Below are positions 1-7,418 of a DNA stretch of 10,747 bases, piece by piece (positions within the stretch are counted from its first letter, which is position 1; every line of letters starts with the position of its first letter). The stretch is from positions 1 through 10,747 of the forward strand of contig DPOH01000177.1 of assembly GCA_003539755.1 (NCBI GenBank), given 5' to 3'. Source of the stretch: Clostridium sp. (GTDB taxonomy: Bacteria; Bacillota; Clostridia; Clostridiales; Clostridiaceae). The notes under the pieces are model-generated. The model searched no databases. It was given only the letters and a program-made list of their open reading frames with translations, and was not told the origin of the DNA. Made by a program: the position numbers and the translations under genes.

Positions 1-170
1 TTAAAAAAAAAAAATACTAGAAGATATAAAATCAATAATAAAATAAAATAAAAAAAAGTAATAAATTATCCAAAAACATATAAAATTATAAAATAATATG
101 CGAATCAAGAGATAAAAAAATAATAAAAAAGAAACAAGACCAAATTCAAATTTAGTTTAAAATATAAGTT
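1..170. other. AT-rich non-coding flank upstream of the transposase
   Basis: This stretch is about 13% G+C by hand count and includes a run of 12 A at bases 3-14. I see no open reading frame, RNA gene or convincing hairpin in it. It must contain the left end of the insertion sequence and the transposase promoter if the element is complete. I could not identify a terminal inverted repeat, a target duplication or a well-spaced -35/-10 pair; the AT content makes any TATAAT-like match meaningless. Confidence 0.6.
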
Positions 171-1067
171 ATGAACAAAAAGACTATACTTAAACTAATT
201 GAATTATATTGTTATGTTTCTGCTATCTATGATAGCAGATTAGTATATTCTGTGCAACGTTTTAGTAATAATTGTTCGCCTAAATTCACTGATCAGGAGA
301 TAATGACAATTTACTTATGGGCAACTTTACAAAAACAATATACTAAAAAAGATGTATACAAATATGCTGTAAGCCATTTAATAGAGTACTTTCCGGATAT
401 CCCAAGTTATCAAGCCTTCAATAATAGACTTAATAATTTACATGAAGCATTTAAAGAGTTAACTTACGTTTTAACTTCCTTATTTACAAGCAAATTTTCA
501 ACCTTTACCGAAAATATAGTTGATTCTTTTCCGATAGCGTTAGCTAAAGATAGAAGATCATATAAAGGTAAAGTTGCTAGAGAAATTTGCAATAAAGGAT
601 ACTGTGCAACCAAAGACTTTCATTACTACGGTTGTAAACTTCATGTTATTGCTAATGTTAGGCCAACAACTACGCCTTATCCAGAATATGCACTATTAAC
701 TGAAGCATCAGTGCATGATTTAGAGGCTGTACGAGAGATTTTCTTAAATTTTGAAAATCGTAAAGTATATGCTGATAGAGCCTATTCAGATTCAAATCTT
801 CAATCATTAGCAAATGCTAATGGGACGGTTATTTTAACTCCGTATAAGCGAAAGCGAGGAGAAAAAATGATTGATTCTGCACAGTTATTAAGCTCGACAG
901 CTATAAGTAGAATTAGACAGCCAATTGAATCACTTTTTAATCAAATTGATGAAAAAGTCAAATTACAAAATGCTTCAAAAGTTCGTTCGCTAAAAGGCGT
1001 ACTTACTCATGTTTGGGGTAAACTTACAGCATTTATGTTAGTTTTTAGCAATGTTTTTGTAATTTAA
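171..1067 (+). CDS. IS982-family transposase
   Basis: This 298-residue protein is probably a DDE transposase that cuts and joins the ends of an IS982-type insertion sequence. The length fits the family (about 290-300 residues). A likely catalytic triad is visible: D118 in the strand ending IVDSFP, D202 in KVYADRAYSDS, and E253 in RIRQPIESLFNQID. Between them lies the family-like block KDFHYYGCKLHVI (149-160). An N-terminal helical region (about 1-110) would bind DNA. The frame is open from ATG to stop with no frameshift, so the enzyme may be active. The ATG at 171 has no recognisable Shine-Dalgarno sequence, which is common for transposases. The gene is visibly less AT-rich than the pilus genes and points towards them, consistent with a separate origin. 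I found no terminal inverted repeats, so the element ends are not annotated. Family assignment rests on remembered motifs. Confidence 0.88.
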   Translation: MNKKTILKLIELYCYVSAIYDSRLVYSVQRFSNNCSPKFTDQEIMTIYLWATLQKQYTKKDVYKYAVSHLIEYFPDIPSYQAFNNRLNNLHEAFKELTYVLTSLFTSKFSTFTENIVDSFPIALAKDRRSYKGKVAREICNKGYCATKDFHYYGCKLHVIANVRPTTTPYPEYALLTEASVHDLEAVREIFLNFENRKVYADRAYSDSNLQSLANANGTVILTPYKRKRGEKMIDSAQLLSSTAISRIRQPIESLFNQIDEKVKLQNASKVRSLKGVLTHVWGKLTAFMLVFSNVFVI

Positions 1068-1087
1068 ATATACTAATTAAAGAATAC

Positions 1088-1137
1088 AAAAATAAGACAG
1101 AACCTAGTATTAATAACTAGCAACTGTCTTATTTTTT
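1088..1137. terminator. Branched bidirectional Rho-independent terminator
   Basis: An outer stem pairs 1088-1100 (ending AATAAGACAG) with 1124-1136 (starting CTGTCTTATT), a perfect 13 bp; the outermost three to five pairs are A-T and double as the T-run. Inside it, after a symmetric AAC/CAA internal loop, a second stem pairs CTAGT (1104-1108) with ACTAG (1116-1120) around a 7-nt loop. On the + strand the stem runs into TTTTTT about 65 bases after the transposase stop. On the - strand it runs into TTTTT about 100 bases after the stop of the vWA gene. Both convergent units can therefore use it. It could instead be part of the insertion sequence's right end. Confidence 0.75.
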
Positions 1138-1201
1138 ATATAATTAGATTTATTACGGTACTCAATATATATAATTTTAAAAATAGAAATTAACTATATC
1201 T

Positions 1202-4200
1202 TTAAAAAAGTTCTGGTAAGTAGTTCTCCCCACCATTTGTATTTATATATGCAGATGCTGATTTATCTAAATAACTAATAGTACTTGTAAAAGTTCCTTT
1301 TTTATCTGGAACTTTTACTGTATATTCAACTAATATTTTCATCTTACTTTCTGTTAATTTATCAAAATTAATAGTATATATATTACCTGATTTACTAGTA
1401 TCCAAATCAATTAAATAATTTCCTTCACTATCAAGAACATGTGCATGTACACTATTTTCTACAACAGGCAATTTCCCTATATCCAATTTAGCTATTGTAT
1501 TCTTATATGCTGTAAATGTAGCTGCTAATTTTCTGTTACTACCAGTCACTAAAACTTTATCCGCTGTATTTTCATCTATTTCTGGTTCTCCATTCTTTAT
1601 ATTTCCATCATAGAATCCATGTTTTATTTCTCCAGCTTCTAGCACAAATATATTAGGAGTTTCTAATTCATATTTCATAGTTTGATTAAAAATTCCTGTA
1701 TAAATTATATCATTTGGGCTACCAAATCTTATATGACCTAATAAATTAGATTCAGGCTTAACTACAAATGATACTTTTTGTTTCTCTTTATCTGGATAAT
1801 AATATCCATCATTATTTAGAGTATATGTTACAGGAATGCTTTCAGTTTCATAAGAAGAATCATCACTATTTGTACTATTTAAACCTGAAACCACATCAAA
1901 ATTCCCTCCTAAATTAAATTTCAACTTAGGATAAACCGTATATGTTTTAGTATTATTCGAACTTGCTTGCATTTTATCCTTTAAGTTAGTATCTATTTTT
2001 CCCATTATTACATTTTCTATAGCATTAGCTTTTGAATTTAAATTATTATCATCATTAAAAAATTTCACTGAATTATTTTCATTATAATTATCATAATTTA
2101 CATTTATATAATAATAGTCATTCATTTCTTCTATTAATTCATTTTTTTCTTCCTTATCAGTCAATTTATAATGCATTTGTTTAATATTATTGTCAGGATT
2201 TGTTTTTCCTGTTGCTAAATACCTACTATTAAATGTTATAACTTTATAATTATCAGGTAATTTTTCAATGCTATCTAAGTCTTCAATACTTTTGTTACTA
2301 ATTATAACAATATTCTTATTAGTTTTCCCTCTATCACTATCAATATCTTTAGTAAATACCTCATTTCTTCCATTATTAAATACTTCTTTTATCTCATCTA
2401 AAGCTGGTTTTATAGATACTTTATCACACGGTTTCAATTCTAATTTTGTTATAAGAGTCTTTACCGCCGATACATATTGACAGTTATTATCATACTTTGA
2501 ATTCGAGTCGTTTTTTATAGCAGTAGCTGCATTACTTATTTCAGACTCATTCATATAATCATCTAATTTGTAACGCTTAAAATCATTATTACCATAACTT
2601 ATTATAGTATATCTAGTATTTTTATTTTTGAAATAATCATCACTTAATATTTTATTTATTATTGGCTGTGCAACACCATTACTTAACGTAGAATCCACTA
2701 AAAAAGCTATATCCTTATCATTGTCTTCATCATAACTATCGTTACTTGTGCTCCCATCATTAAGCATAAACTTCTCTGGATGTAGCGTGTATTCAATATT
2801 AATATTCTCACTTGGAATAGCATTAACATTTTTATTTGATGTTAAATCTGCTTTTATACAAGGTACTTTGTCATGAAAACTTAATTCAAGTGTACTTTTT
2901 TTATTTTTTTTGTAACTCAACTCAGTAAAATTAATATCTACAGAAGCCGTTATACTTTGTAAGCCTACTTTAGTTCCCTTTACTTTCATTGAAAATTTAA
3001 TAGGATCAGCATTATAAATATAACTTCTATTATCTTGCGATTCAATTCCAGTATAAGTTATCTTTACGTCATTTTTATCAAGTTCTTTACCGTTTATATC
3101 AAAATACCTAACATCTTCTATTTTAATTTTATCTTGTGGGAAATCAAAACTAACATCTAAATTATCCGATATAAATGTATTTTGTACTCTATTTGCTATA
3201 TCTGAAAAAAGTTCTTTTATGGTATTAGTTGTAGCATAACGTATTTCATTTTTCCTCGTAAGATCTGTCATTGAATTATGTATTTCCTCAAATATACCTT
3301 TTTCATAGTGTTTTTTTCCATCAACAGTTGTATCATCTAATTCATATCCAATTGAATAAATGTTAGCATGAATTTTATCTCTTATAATATTTCCAACCTT
3401 CACAGTATTTGTTTTGCATTTTTCAATATTATCTTTATGTGACGTACTAGTTAAATCACTTACCCCCCCACTACCACCTAAGTGAGGCTCATTACTTTCC
3501 GATCTTATTGTATTATTATCAATAGCCTCATATAATACAGCGCCTTTCCCTTTAGTTTTACCTGGATAATATCCTGGAACTCCATCCGTCATAAATATTA
3601 TAGTTTTATCACAGTCATTATCAGTATCTTTATTTAGCATATACGCTGCTTTTCTTAATCCTTCTCCAATATTAGTACCAGTTGATGTCTTTAATCCATC
3701 TACTATTTTTACCAATTCTTCATATTCACCATTACTATTCCCTTCATTCTTACACATAGTGTTAAGAAACTTTTTGTTTTCATAACACTCATAATATTCA
3801 ACTTTTTTCTTTTTATCTTTATCATCTTTATAAATTTCTCCTATTTCATATTTTCCGTTTTCACCAATCTTAAAAGTAGGATTAATAAAAGTATCTGCAG
3901 AATATGCAATAATAGCCACTTGAATATTATCTTTATTTTTTATTTTTTCTAAAAATTCTTTTGTTGCTAATTTTAATTTTGCAATCCTCGTATCAGTACT
4001 ATTCTTTGGCTCCGCCATACTTTCTGATATATCAAGCACTAATACAACCTTTTTCTGAATTATGTTTTTCATAAAAGGCTTAGGCGTTATAACGCCATCG
4101 ACAATCATTTCATCATCAACAAAATCAGTTTCTGTATTTTTTGATATACTAAAATCAAACGATGGAGCATCCTTGTAATCTTCTGCCTTTATAGCATATG

Positions 4201-4291
4201 GTGAAAATCTTAATACAGATATTATAGTTATAGCTACAATAAATATAGATAAATACTTTATGAAAATTTTTTTCTTAAATCTTTTATTCAT
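1202..4291 (-). CDS. Secreted vWA-domain protein, candidate pilus-tip adhesin (PilY1-like role)
   Basis: This 1029-residue extracellular protein is probably presented at the type IV pilus tip. Residues 1-36 look like a signal peptide: basic start, hydrophobic 11-27, likely cleavage after AIKA. Domain 1 (about 80-370) is a vWA domain with a full metal-ion-dependent adhesion site: D87-x-S89-x-S91, T206 and D236 in FMTDGVPG. It has long insertions at about 141-195 and 240-300, the latter containing GGSGG. A beta-rich segment follows (about 371-515). Residues 525-770 look like a second, degenerate vWA domain: D533-x-T535-x-S537, S626, and N666 in place of Asp. The rest (780-1029) is beta-rich. 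The C-terminus has no LPXTG motif, hydrophobic anchor or prepilin motif. Seven cysteines remain in the mature part. The ATG lies inside the previous gene (8-bp overlap) with GGAGG 12 nt upstream. Known families: vWA domains mediate adhesion in PilY1 and in streptococcal pilins. The tip role is inferred from the operon. It could also be a surface adhesin unrelated to pili. Confidence 0.82.
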   Translation of the reverse strand: MNKRFKKKIFIKYLSIFIVAITIISVLRFSPYAIKAEDYKDAPSFDFSISKNTETDFVDDEMIVDGVITPKPFMKNIIQKKVVLVLDISESMAEPKNSTDTRIAKLKLATKEFLEKIKNKDNIQVAIIAYSADTFINPTFKIGENGKYEIGEIYKDDKDKKKKVEYYECYENKKFLNTMCKNEGNSNGEYEELVKIVDGLKTSTGTNIGEGLRKAAYMLNKDTDNDCDKTIIFMTDGVPGYYPGKTKGKGAVLYEAIDNNTIRSESNEPHLGGSGGVSDLTSTSHKDNIEKCKTNTVKVGNIIRDKIHANIYSIGYELDDTTVDGKKHYEKGIFEEIHNSMTDLTRKNEIRYATTNTIKELFSDIANRVQNTFISDNLDVSFDFPQDKIKIEDVRYFDINGKELDKNDVKITYTGIESQDNRSYIYNADPIKFSMKVKGTKVGLQSITASVDINFTELSYKKNKKSTLELSFHDKVPCIKADLTSNKNVNAIPSENINIEYTLHPEKFMLNDGSTSNDSYDEDNDKDIAFLVDSTLSNGVAQPIINKILSDDYFKNKNTRYTIISYGNNDFKRYKLDDYMNESEISNAATAIKNDSNSKYDNNCQYVSAVKTLITKLELKPCDKVSIKPALDEIKEVFNNGRNEVFTKDIDSDRGKTNKNIVIISNKSIEDLDSIEKLPDNYKVITFNSRYLATGKTNPDNNIKQMHYKLTDKEEKNELIEEMNDYYYINVNYDNYNENNSVKFFNDDNNLNSKANAIENVIMGKIDTNLKDKMQASSNNTKTYTVYPKLKFNLGGNFDVVSGLNSTNSDDSSYETESIPVTYTLNNDGYYYPDKEKQKVSFVVKPESNLLGHIRFGSPNDIIYTGIFNQTMKYELETPNIFVLEAGEIKHGFYDGNIKNGEPEIDENTADKVLVTGSNRKLAATFTAYKNTIAKLDIGKLPVVENSVHAHVLDSEGNYLIDLDTSKSGNIYTINFDKLTESKMKILVEYTVKVPDKKGTFTSTISYLDKSASAYINTNGGENYLPELF
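1982..2719 (-). other. Probable second, degenerate vWA domain (residues 525-770)
   Basis: The same strand/helix order as domain 1 recurs: DIAFLVDSTLS (527-537), TIISYGN (562-568), SIKPALDEIKEVF (626-638), NIVIISNKS (660-668), YKVITFNSR (682-690) and a helix around 751-765. Aligned to domain 1, the metal site reads D-x-T-x-S, then Ser for Thr, then Asn for the last Asp. It may therefore bind metal weakly or not at all. This is my own alignment by eye, not a profile match. Confidence 0.6.
3182..4051 (-). other. vWA domain 1 with intact MIDAS (residues 81-370)
   Basis: The Rossmann-like order is visible: strand VVLVLD, MIDAS D87/S89/S91, strand VAIIAYSA (125-132), helix after T206 (NIGEGLRKAAYML), strand TIIFMTD with D236, strand ANIYSIGYEL (309-318) and a closing helix around 356-370 (NTIKELFSDIANRV). 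All MIDAS ligands are present, so it should bind Mg2+ or Mn2+ and an acidic ligand residue. Confidence 0.88.
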
Positions 4292-4970
4292 CTTCTAAAT
4301 ATTCCTCCATCCCCTTATTTCTAAATACAATGACCATATTAGATTCTACTTTAATATTGCTTTCTTTGACTTCAGCTTTTCTTTTACTTAAAGTAATATT
4401 TATATTGAGTGTGCTACAATCCTTAAATGATTGTCTAGTATCTGCTGGTTTTATTTCAATACTTTCTACATTTTCGTATAACTTAGAGTCATTTAACATT
4501 AAAGTTTTTGAGTCTTTATCATATACTAATTTAGAATTATATCCACTTATAGAATTGTTCCCCTCTATACTCTCTTCATTTCCCTTAAGACTTTTAATAT
4601 TTATAGCCAATTTTAATTTATGGTCATATTTAAAAAAATCATTTTTACATAATTCATCATATGGTACCTCAATTAGTTTTCTTTCCTTATCATCTATAGT
4701 AATTTCATCTATTATAGTAATTTTATCTATGCCTTTTTCTGAGTCATCATACAAATGAACTTTTTCAATACATTTTGCTTCCATTCCGAAATTTAATATC
4801 TCATTTTGTATTTCTTTTGACTCATCCTCCAGTTCAGATTTTATAAATGTATTGGCATTTATCCTAGTTCCTATTCCAAAAAAAGTACCAACTATACTTA
4901 ATACAATTACTGTAAAAGTTAAAGTAATCACAACTTCAACTAACGTGAATCCATTTCTTTTTCTTTTCAA
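4284..4970 (-). CDS. Type IV pseudopilin (minor pilin) with GFTLVE signal
   Basis: This 228-residue membrane-inserted prepilin is probably processed by prepilin peptidase and built into or under the pilus tip. The leader MKRKRNG ends at G7; the mature protein would start FTLVE with the conserved Glu at mature +5 (E12). One hydrophobic helix covers about 8-33, an amphipathic helix runs to about 60, and a beta-rich globular domain follows, as in PilV/PilW/GspJ-like pseudopilins. I cannot assign a specific subtype. Translation starts at TTG (4970-4968): AAGGGGGAG lies 8 nt upstream, and this start gives a normal short basic leader. The gene begins 16 bp after the large pseudopilin and ends overlapping the vWA gene by 8 bp, so the two are likely translationally coupled and their products may interact. 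Confidence 0.88.
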   Translation of the reverse strand: MKRKRNGFTLVEVVITLTFTVIVLSIVGTFFGIGTRINANTFIKSELEDESKEIQNEILNFGMEAKCIEKVHLYDDSEKGIDKITIIDEITIDDKERKLIEVPYDELCKNDFFKYDHKLKLAINIKSLKGNEESIEGNNSISGYNSKLVYDKDSKTLMLNDSKLYENVESIEIKPADTRQSFKDCSTLNINITLSKRKAEVKESNIKVESNMVIVFRNKGMEEYLEDE

Positions 4971-4978
4971 GTTAAATA

Positions 4979-4987
4979 CTCCCCCTT
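4979..4987 (-). promoter_or_regulatory. Ribosome binding site deciding a TTG start
   Basis: On the minus strand AAGGGGGAG ends 8 nt before the TTG at 4970. It overlaps the stop codon of the upstream 803-residue gene (4987-4989). This supports TTG as the start, since it yields the basic leader before GFTLVE and no in-frame ATG lies between the RBS and the prepilin motif. Confidence 0.75.
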
Positions 4988-7398
4988 TACTTTGAAGCAG
5001 TATTTTTCTTAAGTTGCCATAAAGATTGTTTCAAGAATTTACTCAAGTCATAATCAATTACTATGGCGCTTTCATCAGGAGAAACTTCATCTTTTAGAGA
5101 ACTACTTAATTTAAATACTTTTGCAAAAACTCGTGGATTTTCTTCCTGTAACATTTCTGCAACCTTTGGATTATATCTTATAGTTTTATCTCCATTGCCC
5201 TTTACAATAAGATTTCCACCAGCAATTATATTTCCTGAGAAATTTACTCTTCCATCTATAATTACATTGCCACTTGTGGCAATGAATGCTGATATATTCC
5301 CCTTATTATCAGTATCAACTACTATTTCATTACTTCCTGCCGTATGATTACTTGAATCAATTCCTTTAATTATAATATCCTTGCTCACATCTTTATTAAA
5401 TATTCCTTTATATTCACCATGCTCAATACTTATCTCTGATTCATCTATATTTTCAATAGCAAAGGTTTTATCTTTTAATTCTTGTGTAGTTGGTGGATTA
5501 TTATACAACGCCATTTCTTTACTTGCATCATTAAGACTCTCTCCAAAATTATATACATTTACAGCATAATCTCTTTTCTTTTCTGCAATTACTCCATCCA
5601 TGTCATCTATAGTATAATTTGATTTTTGGGGTTTTAATTCATTCCTATTAACAACAGCTCCTACAGAATGAATATTTTCAGGTATACAAAATACTATTCC
5701 ACCATTTCGTAATTTACTTAAATTCTCCTGCCAATAATCATGAAATTTATTAGATTTGCTTTCTATATCACCATCAAATTCATTAATATTTTTATCATTA
5801 ATATTCTTACCATCTGAATATGCTCTATAATTTCCTCTGATTGCTACAGATTCTCCAGTTTCATATGAATCAGAAGTATCAACAAAGGCAACTCCCATAA
5901 TATAAGCTTCTTTACATATCTTTATTGCATCTTTTTCTGGATCTTGTAATGTATTGACTATTATACTACTAGATATCTGTTCCTTAGCTTCATTTCTAAT
6001 ATTATTGCTTACATTTTTATCATTGATTCCATAAAAATTATCTATTTTTATTCCTGGTATATTTTTATTATTATTATTTATTGCTTTTAAGGTAAAGTCA
6101 TTATTCAATATCATATTTGTGTCACTTGACTCATCATCAGTTCCCATCATAAGATATGAATTATTTCCTTTCTTACCATCTGTCTTTCCTACATATACAT
6201 TACCTGCATATAAATCTTTAGATATGTTTACCTCTACATTATCAGATAAATTAAAAGTATTCCTGGTTATTAAATTCCCATCAAAGGATATCTTTGTGTT
6301 CGTTCCATTACTAGCCTCTAATGATATACCTCCATAATACTTTTCTGTTATATGAGTCGTGGAAATATCATCATTAGCATTAAATTGTTTTCGCTCACTA
6401 CTATTAATTATTGCTTGCCCATTAGATTTAAGTAAATTCTTATCACCTTGAACAAATACATCTCCAATAATATCCAGACTACTATTCCCCATATCTCTAA
6501 CTTGCATATTACCAAAAACAGTTATTCCCTTATCTTTGTATGCTGCATATTCGTATCCACTATACTCTTGCTTTGAAAATAATAAATCATTATAATTTGG
6601 TATAATTAAGTTATATATAGACTGAACTTGCTTCTGATTCGTCTCAGAATCTTGATTTATAGTTGAAAACTTTGATGTTATTTTTATTATGAATGTCTGT
6701 CTGCGCTTGTAATTTTCGTCCATCTCTAAAGACTTATCGTTATCCTTATTTTTAACAGAATACTCTACGCTAATATCAGGATTATTTGCCAGAGAAACCT
6801 TATTTATATAAAAATCAGCAGCAGTTATTTCATCTTTTTTGGGATCCAAATCATTTCCTTCTGGTGTACCACCCTTATTTATTTTTACTGCATATTCTCC
6901 GTTTTCTATGGAATATTTTAGCTGATTAGGACAATACTCCTCAAACACATCTGAATACTCATTCCCAAATAAGTAAAGCTTAAAATTTCTTTTAAATTCT
7001 GAATTAATAACCTTATCCTTTTTAGACTGATTTTCTTTTATTTGTTTCTCTAATTCTGCTGAACTTAAACTTTCATTTTTTCTTATTTCTTCTTCTTTTT
7101 CAATCAAATTTATATATTTTATTTGATTTTCATTGCTGTGTGACAGTTTTAAATTTTTCATCTGCTCTACTTTAAAACTTGCAAAATTTCCTGCCATATC
7201 AAAATCAGCTGCAAGTATATCATAAGCCACATCAAGTCCTGAATCTGCTGAGTAGAGATTTTTAAGTTTTTCACTATCACTAATCCTTATTTTATATTCA
7301 CTATTAATCATCGACAGCATTGCTGAACCTACAGTTCCAACCATCATTATCATTATGATTGTTGTGATAAGTGTCGATCCTGTCTTTTTTTTGTTCAC
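4987..7398 (-). CDS. Very large PilX/GspK-like pseudopilin lacking Glu+5
   Basis: This 803-residue protein carries a PilX-type N-terminus: leader MNKKKTG, probable cleavage after G7, hydrophobic helix about 8-31, then an amphipathic helix ending in YSADSGLDVAYD (49-60), which recalls the A-E-S/A-G-L motif of PilX proteins. Mature position +5 is T12 rather than Glu; among known pseudopilins GspK, which caps the pseudopilus, also lacks it. A charged, probably coiled-coil stretch covers about 95-135. Later come runs of short beta repeats rich in G, N, V and I (about 290-320, 355-405 and 672-736; for example GNVIIDGRVNFSGNII), suggesting a beta-helix-like fold. Family members are usually far smaller (about 170-350 residues), so most of this protein is an added extracellular domain. 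The start is GTG with AAGGGGG 9 nt upstream. It probably sits in the tip complex with the two flanking pseudopilins and the vWA protein. That placement is inferred. Confidence 0.82.
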   Translation of the reverse strand: MNKKKTGSTLITTIIMIMMVGTVGSAMLSMINSEYKIRISDSEKLKNLYSADSGLDVAYDILAADFDMAGNFASFKVEQMKNLKLSHSNENQIKYINLIEKEEEIRKNESLSSAELEKQIKENQSKKDKVINSEFKRNFKLYLFGNEYSDVFEEYCPNQLKYSIENGEYAVKINKGGTPEGNDLDPKKDEITAADFYINKVSLANNPDISVEYSVKNKDNDKSLEMDENYKRRQTFIIKITSKFSTINQDSETNQKQVQSIYNLIIPNYNDLLFSKQEYSGYEYAAYKDKGITVFGNMQVRDMGNSSLDIIGDVFVQGDKNLLKSNGQAIINSSERKQFNANDDISTTHITEKYYGGISLEASNGTNTKISFDGNLITRNTFNLSDNVEVNISKDLYAGNVYVGKTDGKKGNNSYLMMGTDDESSDTNMILNNDFTLKAINNNNKNIPGIKIDNFYGINDKNVSNNIRNEAKEQISSSIIVNTLQDPEKDAIKICKEAYIMGVAFVDTSDSYETGESVAIRGNYRAYSDGKNINDKNINEFDGDIESKSNKFHDYWQENLSKLRNGGIVFCIPENIHSVGAVVNRNELKPQKSNYTIDDMDGVIAEKKRDYAVNVYNFGESLNDASKEMALYNNPPTTQELKDKTFAIENIDESEISIEHGEYKGIFNKDVSKDIIIKGIDSSNHTAGSNEIVVDTDNKGNISAFIATSGNVIIDGRVNFSGNIIAGGNLIVKGNGDKTIRYNPKVAEMLQEENPRVFAKVFKLSSSLKDEVSPDESAIVIDYDLSKFLKQSLWQLKKNTASK

Positions 7399-7407
7399 AA
7401 ATTTATG

Positions 7408-7414
7408 CCCCCTT
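7408..7414 (-). promoter_or_regulatory. Ribosome binding site deciding a GTG start
   Basis: On the minus strand AAGGGGG lies 9 nt before GTG at 7398-7396, and no ATG lies between it and the prepilin motif. The GTG start gives the leader MNKKKTG. The site sits in the 20-bp gap after the upstream pseudopilin gene. Confidence 0.75.
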
Positions 7415-7418
7415 ACAA

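Noticed and set aside
1..170. Possible promoter or replication-origin-like AT-rich element
   Set aside because: At about 13% GC, TATAAT-like matches occur by chance everywhere. I see no DnaA boxes, iterons or ordered repeats.
1202..1240. The vWA protein end (NYLPELF) as an LPXTG-like sorting signal
   Set aside because: The sequence LPELF is at the extreme C-terminus with no hydrophobic segment or basic tail after it, so it cannot be a sortase signal.
4330..4758. A 142-residue open frame on the + strand
   Set aside because: It is fully antisense to the pseudopilin gene, is Leu/Ser/Ile-rich as expected from complemented Lys/Asp/Asn codons, and has no credible RBS. The other + strand open frames inside the pilus operon were rejected for the same reason.
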